NCBI GenBank assembly: GCA_002347705.1
Contig: DDWY01000102.1
Coordinates: forward strand, 1 to 30,003
Reading direction: 5' to 3'
Origin: Anaerolineaceae bacterium UBA2274
GTDB lineage: Bacteria; Chloroflexota; Anaerolineae; Anaerolineales; Anaerolineaceae
Length of the DNA: 30,003 nt
Part shown: positions 8,409 to 16,187 of the stretch, in pieces
Layout: each line of letters begins with the position of its first letter
How positions within the stretch are numbered: the stretch's first letter is position 1
The notes under the pieces: model-generated
The model's input: the letters and a program-made list of their open reading frames with translations, nothing else
The model's database searches: none
What the model was told of the DNA's origin: nothing
Program-made: the position numbers and the translations under genes

Positions 8409-10201
8409 CAATTCTCCAGCCGCAAAATCGCCATGAAAGCTTCCTGGGGGATTTCGACACTCCCAACCATTTTCATGCGCTTTTTTCCCCGTTTTTGCTT
8501 CTCAAGCAGTTTCTTCTTGCGGGTAATATCGCCGCCATAACACTTTGCCAACACATCTTTTCGCAAGGCTTTCACGTTCGCGCGGGAAATGACCCGCCCC
8601 TCAGCATAAGCCTGGATTGGGATGGTAAACAATTGCTGAGGAATGATGCCTTTCAGTTTGCTCACCAGAGCCTGACCTTTATGGTAAGCGTCCTGGCTGT
8701 GCACAATTGCCGTCAAGGCGTCTACCGGCTCTTCGTTCAGCAAGATTTGGAGTTTCACCAGATCCCCCGCGCGGTACTCCAGGAACTGGTAATCCATCGA
8801 GGCGTAGCCGCGTGTGTTCGATTTTAGCAGGTCGAAAAAGTCCACGATAATTTCTGACAGTGGAATTTCAAAGTTCAGTTGCACCCGGTTTGCCGCAGGA
8901 TACTCCTGATCCACGTAGATCCCCCGCCGCTTGCGCGCCATCTCCATGATCACGCCATAGTAATCCGTCGGGCTGAAGATTTCCAGCGACATCCAGGGCT
9001 CATAGATTTCCTTAATTTTGCCTTCGTCCGGCAGATCTGCCGGCGAATCAATCATGATTGTGCTTCCATCGCTCAAATCAACCTTGTATTCCACCGACGG
9101 TGCGGTAAAGACCACATCCAGGTCATACTCGCGCTCAATTCGTTCCTGGATGATCTCCATGTGGAAAAGCCCGAGAAAACCGCACCTGAAGCCAAAATTC
9201 AGCGCTTCTGAAGACTCAGGTTCGTAGGTTAGCGAGGCGTCGTTGAGCTGCAACTTCTCCAGGGCTTCTTTAAGGTCGGAATAATCTTCCCCATCCACTG
9301 GGTACACTCCCGCAAAGACCATTGGCTTTGCCTTGCGATAGCCTGGAAGGGCTGCGTCTGCTGGCTTTGCGGCATTGGTGATGGTGTCGCCAACCCGGCA
9401 CTCCGATACCGTTTTCAGTCCTGTCGCAATGTAGCCTACATCTCCAGCCCTCAACTCACCTATTGGTAACAAGCTTGGCGAGAAGATGCCAATTTCAACC
9501 GGAACGACCTTTGTCCCGGTTGCCATCATGGCAATCTTGTCGTCCGCCGTCAGGCTGCCGTCAAAAACCCTGACGTAAGCAATTACACCTTTGTAAGAAT
9601 CGTAGTGAGAATCAAAAATCAAGGCTCTCAGGGGCTTTTCGGCAGAACGTTCCGGCGCGGGGATTTTTGCGGCGATTGCTTCCAGAACATCCTCAACACC
9701 CAGCCCGGTTTTGGCACTGATAGGAATAATTTCCTCCTCACCAACTCCAAGCAAAATCTTCAGATCGCGCTTGACTCCCTCTACATCTGCCGATTGCAGA
9801 TCGACCTTATTAATCACAGGGATGATCACCAGGTTGGCATCCAGAGCCAGGTACAAATTTGCCAAAGTCTGGGCTTCAATACCCTGAGTCGCATCCACAA
9901 CCAACACCGCCCCCTCGCAGGCATATAGCGCGCGGCTGACCTCATAATTAAAGTCGACATGACCGGGAGTGTCGATCAGGTTAAATTCATAATCCAGCCC
10001 ATCTTGGGCGTCATAGATCATCCGCACGGCTGATGCTTTGATGGTCACGCCTTTTTCGCGTTCCAGGTCCATCGAGTCCAACACTTGGGCCGTCATGTCG
10101 CGGTCTGCGATTGTGTTGGTCATCTGCAGCATCCTGTCCGCCAGGGTAGATTTACCATGATCCACGTGTGCAATGATGCAAAAATTTCGTATTCTTTCCA
10201 T
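8408..10201 (-). CDS. lepA: elongation factor 4 (LepA), ribosomal back-translocase GTPase
   Basis: A 597-aa protein of normal EF4 length. GTPase motifs: G1 AHVDHGKST (11-19), G2 region REKGVTIK (48-55), G3 DTPGH (77-81, with the catalytic His), G4 NKVD (131-134) and G5 SAKTG. Domains II, III and V follow, and the end carries the EF4-specific tail (CYGGDITRKKKLLEKQKRGK, then VEIPQEAF). There is no EF-G domain IV. EF4 binds ribosomes and helps translation and 30S assembly under stress. It is the first gene of the leftward unit and is joined to the flippase-like gene by a TGATG junction, so glycosylation genes appear to be read from the lepA promoter. RBS is a modest GAGAGA. Confidence 0.97.
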   Translation of the reverse strand: MERIRNFCIIAHVDHGKSTLADRMLQMTNTIADRDMTAQVLDSMDLEREKGVTIKASAVRMIYDAQDGLDYEFNLIDTPGHVDFNYEVSRALYACEGAVLVVDATQGIEAQTLANLYLALDANLVIIPVINKVDLQSADVEGVKRDLKILLGVGEEEIIPISAKTGLGVEDVLEAIAAKIPAPERSAEKPLRALIFDSHYDSYKGVIAYVRVFDGSLTADDKIAMMATGTKVVPVEIGIFSPSLLPIGELRAGDVGYIATGLKTVSECRVGDTITNAAKPADAALPGYRKAKPMVFAGVYPVDGEDYSDLKEALEKLQLNDASLTYEPESSEALNFGFRCGFLGLFHMEIIQERIEREYDLDVVFTAPSVEYKVDLSDGSTIMIDSPADLPDEGKIKEIYEPWMSLEIFSPTDYYGVIMEMARKRRGIYVDQEYPAANRVQLNFEIPLSEIIVDFFDLLKSNTRGYASMDYQFLEYRAGDLVKLQILLNEEPVDALTAIVHSQDAYHKGQALVSKLKGIIPQQLFTIPIQAYAEGRVISRANVKALRKDVLAKCYGGDITRKKKLLEKQKRGKKRMKMVGSVEIPQEAFMAILRLEN

Positions 10202-10220
10202 AAGTCTCTCAGTATAGCTT

Positions 10221-10226
10221 ATTATA
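10221..10226 (-). promoter_or_regulatory. -10 element of the probable lepA promoter
   Basis: On the minus strand TATAAT occurs 19 bases before the lepA ATG, a perfect -10 match. No good -35 hexamer lies 16-18 bp upstream; that place is taken by three 12-bp direct repeats. The predicted transcript leader would be about 13 nt and just holds the GAGAGA ribosome site. Confidence 0.55.
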
Positions 10227-10241
10227 CCTTTACCATATCAA

Positions 10242-10274
10242 CCATTACCCAAACCATTACCCAAACCATTACCC
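10242..10274. repeat. three tandem 12-bp repeats upstream of lepA
   Basis: CCATTACCCAAA occurs twice head to tail (10242-10253, 10254-10265) and a third copy is partial (CCATTACCC, 10266-10274). The block covers roughly -30 to -62 relative to the expected lepA start, at about one helical turn per unit. This could be a regulator-binding array or simply slippage. Confidence 0.8.
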
Positions 10275-10360
10275 ATCATTCGCAGGGCACAATGACGCTC
10301 TCCTGCCATCACAGCGATGCTGAAAAGGTTGCCATTTCGCCAAAAAAATAATTGTTCCAT

Positions 10361-10426
10361 GTCGGAGTGAGCCCGCTCATCGCTCATAACAAACCAACAT
10401 CCTATGGCGGGCTCATTCCGACCTAC
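10361..10426 (-). repeat. REP-like element: GTAG plus imperfect hairpin
   Basis: Arms GTCGGAGTGAGCCCGC (10361-10376) and GCGGGCTCATTCCGAC (10407-10422) pair over 16 bp with one G-T mismatch and a 30-nt loop. On the minus strand GTAG (10426-10423) abuts the stem. A tetranucleotide GTAG at the stem foot is the known layout of REP elements processed by RAYT transposases. The stem lacks a following T run, so it is not a typical terminator. Confidence 0.6.
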
Positions 10427-10440
10427 AAATCGCTTTGACC

Positions 10441-10545
10441 TACCGCCCACCACCTATCACCCATCACCTACCACTTATCACCTACCACCCACCACCCACC
10501 ACCCACCACCCACCACCTATCACCTATCACCTACCACCTATCACC
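10441..10545. repeat. heptamer tandem array, 15 units of (T/C)A(T/C)CACC
   Basis: Fifteen uninterrupted 7-bp units fill 105 bp. Positions 1 and 3 vary almost only between T and C, while CACC is nearly constant (single exceptions: taccgcc, taccact). Degenerate units with longer T runs continue to about 10569. The array ends just upstream of the ubiA -10 element. No credible protein is encoded here. Confidence 0.9.
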
Positions 10546-10581
10546 TATTCACCTTTTCACCTTTTCCACCGCCCCTTATGG

Positions 10582-10587
10582 TAAGAT
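10582..10587 (+). promoter_or_regulatory. -10 element of probable ubiA promoter, possibly leaderless
   Basis: TAAGAT lies 7 bp before the ATG at 10595, with no SD sequence between. Transcription would start at or next to the start codon, which suggests a leaderless mRNA. No -35 consensus is visible, since the upstream DNA is the heptamer array. Confidence 0.4.
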
Positions 10588-10594
10588 AAAACAA

Positions 10595-11467
10595 ATGTTG
10601 AAAAATCTGATTGAAACACTTCGTCCTCGACAATGGACGAAAAATTTTGTCATTTTCGCTGGTCTCATTTTTGATCGCCAGCTCTTTTCAGTTGTGCCTG
10701 CGCTACGCGTTTTGGCTGCTTTCGGTATCTTCTGCCTGGTGTCTGGCCTCACTTACACCATCAACGACATCATTGATCTGAAAGCCGATCGGCAGCATCC
10801 CCAAAAATGTCACCGCCCGCTCGCGTCCGGTCGTCTCTCACTCAAGCAAGCAATCATCCTGGCGATTCTCCTGGCGCTTGTTGGTTTGAGCACCGGATTT
10901 CTTCTTTCATGGAAACTTGGGCTTATCTCCATCGCGTACACCCTTCTCATGCTCGCCTATTCCAAGTGGCTCAAACACATCATGATCGTCGATGTCATGG
11001 TCATTGCAGCAGGTTTCCTGCTGCGCGTTCTTGCGGGCATTAGTGTCATCCAGGTTAGCTTCTTTTCCCCGTGGCTTTTCATCCTGACCGCCCTGCTGGC
11101 GCTATTTCTGGGGTTTGGAAAGCGTATCGCTGAACTCAGGTTATTGGAAGGCAATGCTGGGGAATTCCGAAAGGTCCTCAACGGCTACTCGATTCCCCTC
11201 CTCAACCAGTATCTGATCGTGATGCTGGCAGCGATCCTGATCACTTACATGCTCTACACCTTCTCTGCGCACCCGCAGGGTCCTTCCTATGCGATGATGC
11301 TCACGATCCCCTTCGTCTTCTTCGGTATTTTCCGCTACATGTACCTGATCCAGAACTTCAACACAGCGTCTGCCCCGGAAGAAATATTGCTAAAAGACCA
11401 TCCACTGCAGGCAGCCATCCTCCTTTGGGGTGTGGCAGTCATGCTGATTCTCTATCTAAGATACTGA
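10595..11467 (+). CDS. UbiA-family prenyltransferase, decaprenyl-phosphate phosphoribosyltransferase-like
   Basis: A 290-aa protein with about eight membrane helices. The first Asp-rich motif is NDIIDLKADRQHP (57-69), followed by RPLASG, and the second region is YSKWLKHIMIVD (122-133). The LRPRQWTKN start (9-17) and the later GKRIAELRLL segment match the DPPR synthase branch, which joins PRPP to decaprenyl phosphate to start lipid-linked arabinose. Quinone and heme branches of UbiA lack this combination, so I favour the phosphoribosyltransferase call. Mevalonate kinase follows after 8 bp in the same operon, so precursor supply and polyprenyl-phosphate use are coupled. The exact acceptor lipid is not known. 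No SD; see the -10 element at 10582. Confidence 0.78.
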   Translation: MLKNLIETLRPRQWTKNFVIFAGLIFDRQLFSVVPALRVLAAFGIFCLVSGLTYTINDIIDLKADRQHPQKCHRPLASGRLSLKQAIILAILLALVGLSTGFLLSWKLGLISIAYTLLMLAYSKWLKHIMIVDVMVIAAGFLLRVLAGISVIQVSFFSPWLFILTALLALFLGFGKRIAELRLLEGNAGEFRKVLNGYSIPLLNQYLIVMLAAILITYMLYTFSAHPQGPSYAMMLTIPFVFFGIFRYMYLIQNFNTASAPEEILLKDHPLQAAILLWGVAVMLILYLRY

Positions 11468-11475
11468 GGTAAAAC

Positions 11476-12426
11476 ATGCCCGCAACAACTGCAACCGCTT
11501 GTGGAAAATTGATTCTATTTGGTGAGCACGCCGTAGTCTATGGCAGCCCTGCTATTGCCATCCCCCTTACCGGCCTCAAAGTACGCACCACTATCGAGCC
11601 AGCCATCGGTGAACCTCAAGGCAAGATCCATATCAAAGTTGCTGCGCTTGGTGTTGATAGTGACCTTGGCGAGCTTGAAAAAGATCATTTTCTCGCTCTC
11701 ACCCTGAACCTCCTGTTTTCATTTTTGGGTCTCCGCCAATTCCCCACATGCCGGATTGTCATCACCTCTGAGCTGCCAATTGCTGCAGGGCTTGGTTCCA
11801 GCGCCGCAATTTCCATCTCACTCCTGCGTGCTATGTCGGCTTTTCTGGGTCATCCCTTAAAACCCCAGGAGCTCAACACCCTGGCTTTTCAGTCTGAGCA
11901 GGCTGTGCACGGTCGCCCATCTGGCATTGATAACACCGTGGTCACTTACGAGAAACCCATCTACTATCAACGTGGAGAGGTGATCGAATTCATCCAGCCA
12001 ATCAGTCAATTTACCTTCGTTGTTGCTGATTCGGGCGTTCGCAAGTCCACCCGGGAATCAACCGCTCAACTGGCTCAGGATCTCGAAGCCAACCCCGAAG
12101 CCGTTCAACCCCACCTGGATGCGATCGCTGAATTGGTGCAGCAAAGCAAGCGCTCTTGCCAGATCGCGGATATTGAAGCCCTCGGCAAGGCGATGAACGC
12201 CAACCAGGAGCACCTTGCTGCCCTTCGGCTGTCCTGCCCACAACTGGACTCACTGATCCTGGCTGCTAGGCAGGCCGGCGCTCTTGGCGCAAAACTCACT
12301 GGTGGAGGCATGGGCGGTCATATGGTGGCGATTGTCAGGCCTGAAACTGAAGCCGCAGTCACGCAAGCCCTCATTGCAGCCGGCTCGCCAAATGTCTTTA
12401 GCACTTGCCTCCATCCAATGGACTAA
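11476..12426 (+). CDS. mvk: mevalonate kinase
   Basis: A 316-aa GHMP kinase. The N-terminal motif is GKLILFGEHAVVYG (10-23), the ATP loop is LPIAAGLGSSAA (about 104-115), HGRPSGIDNTV (about 144-154) is the mevalonate-kinase-specific segment with the catalytic Asp, and the C-terminal motif is AKLTGGGMGG. It makes mevalonate 5-phosphate from mevalonate and ATP in the cytosol. SD sequence GAGG lies 7 nt before ATG. It sits between a UbiA-family gene and isopentenyl phosphate kinase with gaps of 8 and 6 bp, so the three form one operon. Confidence 0.93.
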   Translation: MPATTATACGKLILFGEHAVVYGSPAIAIPLTGLKVRTTIEPAIGEPQGKIHIKVAALGVDSDLGELEKDHFLALTLNLLFSFLGLRQFPTCRIVITSELPIAAGLGSSAAISISLLRAMSAFLGHPLKPQELNTLAFQSEQAVHGRPSGIDNTVVTYEKPIYYQRGEVIEFIQPISQFTFVVADSGVRKSTRESTAQLAQDLEANPEAVQPHLDAIAELVQQSKRSCQIADIEALGKAMNANQEHLAALRLSCPQLDSLILAARQAGALGAKLTGGGMGGHMVAIVRPETEAAVTQALIAAGSPNVFSTCLHPMD

Positions 12427-12432
12427 ACCCAC

Positions 12433-13227
12433 ATGTCTGACCAAAGCCTGACTTTCCTCAAGCTGGGCGGCTCCCTGATTACCGACAAAGATCAGCCCGA
12501 AACCGCCCTGATCGATCAAATCAAGAACCTGTTGACGCAGATTGCTGCCTGGCGCAAGGCTGACCCCTCCCAACGGCTACTGCTCGGGCACGGTTCAGGC
12601 TCTTTTGGTCATCATGCTGCTGCAAAGCACGGCACGCGCCAGGGTGTGCGCAGCCTGGAGGACGCTCTGGGTTACCAACAGGTCTGGTACAGCGCTCGCA
12701 GCCTGAATCAGATCCTCATCAATCAGGCACAGGCACTCCACCTGCCTCTCATCGCCTTTCCTCCATCTTCCTCGATCACAACCAACAATCGCGAAATCCA
12801 CGTCTGGAATCTTCAGCCGATAATGCGCAGTTTCGAGATGGGTTTGATCCCTCTCGTTTATGGGGATGTCGTCCCGGACCTTACTCTCGGTGGTACGATC
12901 CTCTCTACCGAAGAGCTGTTCATCCATCTGGCTCGCTCTCTTCAACCGGACCGCATCCTGCTGGCAGGCAGAATTGAAGGCGTTTACGCTGATTTTCCGT
13001 TCAATCAACATCTTCTGCCCCATCTACCAGCTCATTCCAATTCATCACAATACCTGCAGGGCTCAGCCAGCCAGGATGTTACCGGCGGAATGCTCACAAA
13101 AGTCCAGTCAATGCAGGCACTCTGCCGTGAACTGCCCGGGCTATCAGTCCAGATCTTTTCAGCTGTTTCACCCGGGGCTCTCAAGCTGGCTCTCGATGGC
13201 GACACCCTCGGAACGATCATCAACTGA
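12433..13227 (+). CDS. isopentenyl phosphate kinase
   Basis: A 264-aa amino-acid-kinase fold protein. LKLGGSLITDK (9-19) is the phosphate-binding start; GHGSGSFGHHAA (52-63) contains His60 at the place of the family's catalytic His. LGGTILSTEE and LLAGRIEGVY are the nucleotide-site motifs, and TGGMLTKVQSM occurs near the end. It converts isopentenyl phosphate to isopentenyl diphosphate. Next to mevalonate kinase this implies the alternative mevalonate route, in which mevalonate 5-phosphate is decarboxylated before the second phosphorylation. Such a route has been described in the chloroflexus Roseiflexus. The decarboxylase is not in this window. No SD is seen; translation may be coupled to the gene 6 bp upstream. 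Confidence 0.9.
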   Translation: MSDQSLTFLKLGGSLITDKDQPETALIDQIKNLLTQIAAWRKADPSQRLLLGHGSGSFGHHAAAKHGTRQGVRSLEDALGYQQVWYSARSLNQILINQAQALHLPLIAFPPSSSITTNNREIHVWNLQPIMRSFEMGLIPLVYGDVVPDLTLGGTILSTEELFIHLARSLQPDRILLAGRIEGVYADFPFNQHLLPHLPAHSNSSQYLQGSASQDVTGGMLTKVQSMQALCRELPGLSVQIFSAVSPGALKLALDGDTLGTIIN

Positions 13228-13253
13228 TAAGCACAACCACAACGGAATGCACG

Positions 13254-13259
13254 TATAAT
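13254..13259 (+). promoter_or_regulatory. -10 element of possible dgt-greA promoter
   Basis: A perfect TATAAT lies 16 bp before the dGTPase ATG in the 48-bp gap after the isopentenyl phosphate kinase gene. No matching -35 was found. If used, the leader is only about 10 nt. Confidence 0.45.
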
Positions 13260-13275
13260 ACCCACAGAGGCATTA

Positions 13276-14430
13276 ATGATTTATAGCAGACAACAATTAG
13301 AAGAACTGGAAGACCAAACCCTTGCCGCTTACGGTATTCGCAGCAAGGACTCCCGAGGTCGGAAATATCCTGAAGAAGAAGCGGACTACCGCACGCGCTT
13401 TCAGCGCGACCGCGAACGTGTGATCCACACCACGGCTTTTCGCCGGCTCGAGTACAAAACCCAGGTTTTCATCAATCATGAGGGTGATTATTACCGCACC
13501 CGCCTGACCCACTCGATTGAAGTCGCCCAAATAGGTCGGTCGGTTGCCCGCACTTTAGGCGCCAACGAAGATCTGGTGGAAACAATCTGTCTTGCCCACG
13601 ATATTGGTCATCCCCCCTTTGGTCATTCCGGCGAAACCGCCCTGGCACGCCTGATGAAAGAGCACGGTGGCTTCAATCACAACCAGCATTCTTTGCGGAT
13701 TGTGACACAACTTGAAAATCGCTACCCCGACTTTCCTGGTTTGAATCTCAGCTGGGAGGTCCTGGAGGGTATGGTCAAACACGAAACTGACTACGATATC
13801 GCGGATGCCCAGGATTATGACCCCGAGCTGCGCGGCAGTCTTGAAGCCCAGATCGCCAACGTGGCGGACGAACTGGCATACACTTCTCACGACCTCGATG
13901 ACGGCTTGCGCTCAGGAATGATCACGCCCTCCCAACTGGACGGAATCGCCCTCTGGGAAATTGTTAACGAAAGCATCGGGCGTCGTCGTAATGAAGCACT
14001 TGATGGACTCTCCCGGCATCAAATCATCCGGCGCTTGATCAACTTCGAGATTACCGATCTGGTCCAGTCAATTGATCGCTACCTGCGAAAAAGCAAGGTT
14101 AGTTCCTCCCTCGATCTGCAAAAACTGCCGTTCAACGTAGCTGGCTTCAGCGAGGACATGTACCGCCGCAACCGTGAGCTAAAAGATTTTCTGTTTAACA
14201 AACTCTATCGTCATCATCGCGTCGTTCGCATGTCGGTCAAATCGGAACGCATCATTTCGGAAATCTTTACGATGTACCAAAAAACTCCTTCGGCTTTGCC
14301 GGAAGAAGTCCAGGAACTCATTCCACAGCGCGGTCTCGAGCGCACCATTTGTGATTACATCGCTGGCATGACCGATCGCTTTGCGATCGATGAACATCTG
14401 CGACTTTTCGACTCACAAACTTTACCTTAG
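13276..14430 (+). CDS. dgt: dGTP triphosphohydrolase (HD-domain dNTPase)
   Basis: A 384-aa HD-superfamily enzyme. Metal ligands are visible in RTRLTHS (H79), LAHDIGHPPFGHSGE (H108, D109, with the following HPPFGH loop) and a later Asp near SHDLDDG. HTTAFRRLEYKTQVF (51-65) is the conserved segment in front of the HD core. It splits dNTPs, classically dGTP, to the deoxynucleoside and triphosphate, controlling dNTP pools. The length and arrangement match the short 'type 2' dGTPase-like group rather than the longer E. coli Dgt. greA follows within 16 bp, so both are probably co-transcribed. Confidence 0.92.
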   Translation: MIYSRQQLEELEDQTLAAYGIRSKDSRGRKYPEEEADYRTRFQRDRERVIHTTAFRRLEYKTQVFINHEGDYYRTRLTHSIEVAQIGRSVARTLGANEDLVETICLAHDIGHPPFGHSGETALARLMKEHGGFNHNQHSLRIVTQLENRYPDFPGLNLSWEVLEGMVKHETDYDIADAQDYDPELRGSLEAQIANVADELAYTSHDLDDGLRSGMITPSQLDGIALWEIVNESIGRRRNEALDGLSRHQIIRRLINFEITDLVQSIDRYLRKSKVSSSLDLQKLPFNVAGFSEDMYRRNRELKDFLFNKLYRHHRVVRMSVKSERIISEIFTMYQKTPSALPEEVQELIPQRGLERTICDYIAGMTDRFAIDEHLRLFDSQTLP

Positions 14431-14446
14431 GAGTAAAACACTGATC

Positions 14447-14920
14447 ATGGCCCAAACGCCCCAAATTTTAACCCCTGCCGGGAAGGCAAAACTACAGGAA
14501 GAACTGGCGGAACTAAAAGGCCCCAGGCGCGAAGAAATTGCCCGCCGTTTAAAAAGCGCTATTGAAATGGGTGACCTTTCTGAAAACGCTGATTACCATG
14601 CTGCCAAGGAAGACCAAGGTTTTATTGAAGGTCGGATACAGCAAATCGAAGCCATCCTTTATTCCGCCACGCTGGTGGAAGAGTCTGAGATCAACACCTC
14701 CATCGTCCAGATCGGCAATACCGTGACCGTTCAGGAGGAAAACGAGCCTGAAGAGACTTTCATCATCGTCGGAGCCAACGAAGCTAACCCCCGTGAACAA
14801 AAAATTTCTTATGAATCTCCCATGGGCTCTGCCCTGATGGGGCACAAGAAGGGTCAGACAGTTGAGGTTGTCCTCCCCAACAATTCAGTCCTGAAAATCA
14901 AGATTCTGAAAATCGAATAA
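14447..14920 (+). CDS. greA: transcription elongation factor GreA
   Basis: A 157-aa protein, close to the E. coli length of 158. The N-terminal coiled coil (about 10-75) carries AKLQEELAELKG and the tip GDLSENADYHAA with the acidic D and E that coordinate the RNA polymerase metal. The C-terminal FKBP-like domain ends in SPMGSALMGHKKGQ and VVLPN. It rescues backtracked RNA polymerase by stimulating transcript cleavage. The frame is open further upstream, but the ATG at 14447 is the right start: homology begins here, and AGGAG (14429-14433) precedes it, overlapping the dGTPase stop. A strong terminator follows. Confidence 0.96.
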   Translation: MAQTPQILTPAGKAKLQEELAELKGPRREEIARRLKSAIEMGDLSENADYHAAKEDQGFIEGRIQQIEAILYSATLVEESEINTSIVQIGNTVTVQEENEPEETFIIVGANEANPREQKISYESPMGSALMGHKKGQTVEVVLPNNSVLKIKILKIE

Positions 14921-14947
14921 TCCCTTTACCACATTAATACAAAATAC

Positions 14948-14980
14948 AAATCGGGTTCCTTTGTGGAACCCGATTTTTTT
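14948..14980 (+). terminator. Rho-independent terminator after greA
   Basis: A perfect 12-bp stem, AAATCGGGTTCC / GGAACCCGATTT, with a 5-nt loop (TTTGT) is followed by a T run (14974-14980). It closes the dgt-greA unit, 27 bp after the greA stop. Confidence 0.95.
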
Positions 14981-14982
14981 GC

Positions 14983-15003
14983 TATCACCTATCACCGATC
15001 ACC
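14983..15003. repeat. short heptamer array, 3 units
   Basis: TATCACC, TATCACC, GATCACC, directly after the greA terminator and ending on the stop codon of the convergent gene at 15003. Same unit and same strand as the arrays at 10441 and 24167. Confidence 0.75.
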
Positions 15004-16187
15004 TATTTCCGATAAATTGCCAGCTCCACCGTGCTGCGCTGGAAATAACTATCCTCCGGCAGGGGCATGTCCCCATACATAACATCCACAATTCTTCCTT
15101 CCAAACGCAGTGTTGCAGTTTCGAGCACAAACTGCTTGTCGGGCTCTGCCAAAATTGGCTCACCTCTGATTTCCAAACGCTGCAGCGTGCTCGGATCCTC
15201 GTAACTATGCTTGCTCATCAAAACTTTCGTTACAGTTTGAATATCATTCTTATCGAAAAGCCAGATTTCAAAAGCAGAGATCTTCTTGGGTTCCCCCACC
15301 CCAATGATATCCGAGATGCTCACGCCGCATTCACCTAAAAATTCGCCATTTGGCGCGTCGAAGGTGAAAGACTCGTCGTAGCGATCATCCCCAAACACAT
15401 ATGTTGACATAAACTGTGCTACTGGTTTTTGTGCGGTAATCTCGTTGGATTGCTTGCTATTACTAAAGAAAGGCGGTTTAAAGACCGATTGGCTCTGCAC
15501 AGGTGCGGCCACAGGCTCAGGCTCGGCTGCAGGGCGCATTGGCACTGCTGCAGGGCGCATAGACACAGCCGCAGTCTGCCTTGCTGCTGCAGGCGCAACA
15601 CGATTTTTAGACGTATCGTCTTCCAGGGGCTTGCCTTCTTCCACGGGTCGCTCTTTGAAATAGTAGCGATAGGCAAGATACGCACCGACCCCGAGGATAG
15701 CCAGCAGCCCAAAACCCAACCACAAAAGAGTATTGGATTTTGCTGCCGGTTCAGTTACATTACCAGAGTCCAATTTGATTTCGGTGCCGTCCTGAAGCGT
15801 CAGGGGCGCAGGGCTGGTTGCCACTCCGCTGGATGGGGGTATGGCAATCCCCAGGGCGGTCGTGAATCGTGTGATCTGTTCTGTCGAGAGGAATCCTGGC
15901 TGCGCCAACAAATCGACCAGGGTTGACTCAGCCATCTCGCCCAATTCCCCATAAAGTTGGATAGCTTTTTCTTTATCGCCGTTCAGGGTATAGGTAGTGA
16001 TCAAGTTGCGCAGATAATCCTGGCGCAAATCTGCCCGCAAATGCTCAGCGGAAGCATCAGTCCACTGCACAGGCAGAATCACCCACCCTATAATCAAACC
16101 AAGCACCAAACCGGCTACCGCAGCCGCGATTGCCAGGTTTCTTGGTACCTTTAGCTTCTCTTTTACATAGTTTAGTGTGTTTTCCAT
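15003..16187 (-). CDS. uncharacterised two-TM protein with Ala/Pro linker and C-terminal beta domain
   Basis: I do not recognise a named family. The 394-aa protein has a membrane helix at 18-38, an extracytoplasmic region (39-151) with a helical TPR-like stretch (QDYLRNLITTYTLNGDKEK, 56-74), and a second helix at 152-173. Then come charged residues (KERPVEEGKPLEDD, 178-191) and an Ala/Pro-rich linker with near-repeats (SMRPAAVPMRPAAEPEP, about 209-225). The C-terminal domain of about 135 aa (260-394) starts YVFGDDRYDESFTFD and looks beta-rich; it would be cytoplasmic by the positive-inside rule. It follows topA by 64 bp and may be read with it. Its RBS lies in a perfect inverted repeat. A scaffold or sensor role would be a guess. 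Confidence 0.75.
   Translation of the reverse strand: MENTLNYVKEKLKVPRNLAIAAAVAGLVLGLIIGWVILPVQWTDASAEHLRADLRQDYLRNLITTYTLNGDKEKAIQLYGELGEMAESTLVDLLAQPGFLSTEQITRFTTALGIAIPPSSGVATSPAPLTLQDGTEIKLDSGNVTEPAAKSNTLLWLGFGLLAILGVGAYLAYRYYFKERPVEEGKPLEDDTSKNRVAPAAARQTAAVSMRPAAVPMRPAAEPEPVAAPVQSQSVFKPPFFSNSKQSNEITAQKPVAQFMSTYVFGDDRYDESFTFDAPNGEFLGECGVSISDIIGVGEPKKISAFEIWLFDKNDIQTVTKVLMSKHSYEDPSTLQRLEIRGEPILAEPDKQFVLETATLRLEGRIVDVMYGDMPLPEDSYFQRSTVELAIYRK

Noticed and set aside
10441..10545. CRISPR array
   Set aside because: The repeat is a pure 7-bp tandem with no spacers and no cas genes nearby.
10404..10589. 61-codon plus-strand frame across the heptamer array
   Set aside because: Its Thr/Tyr/His/Pro repeats simply read out the 7-bp repeat; no SD or conserved content.
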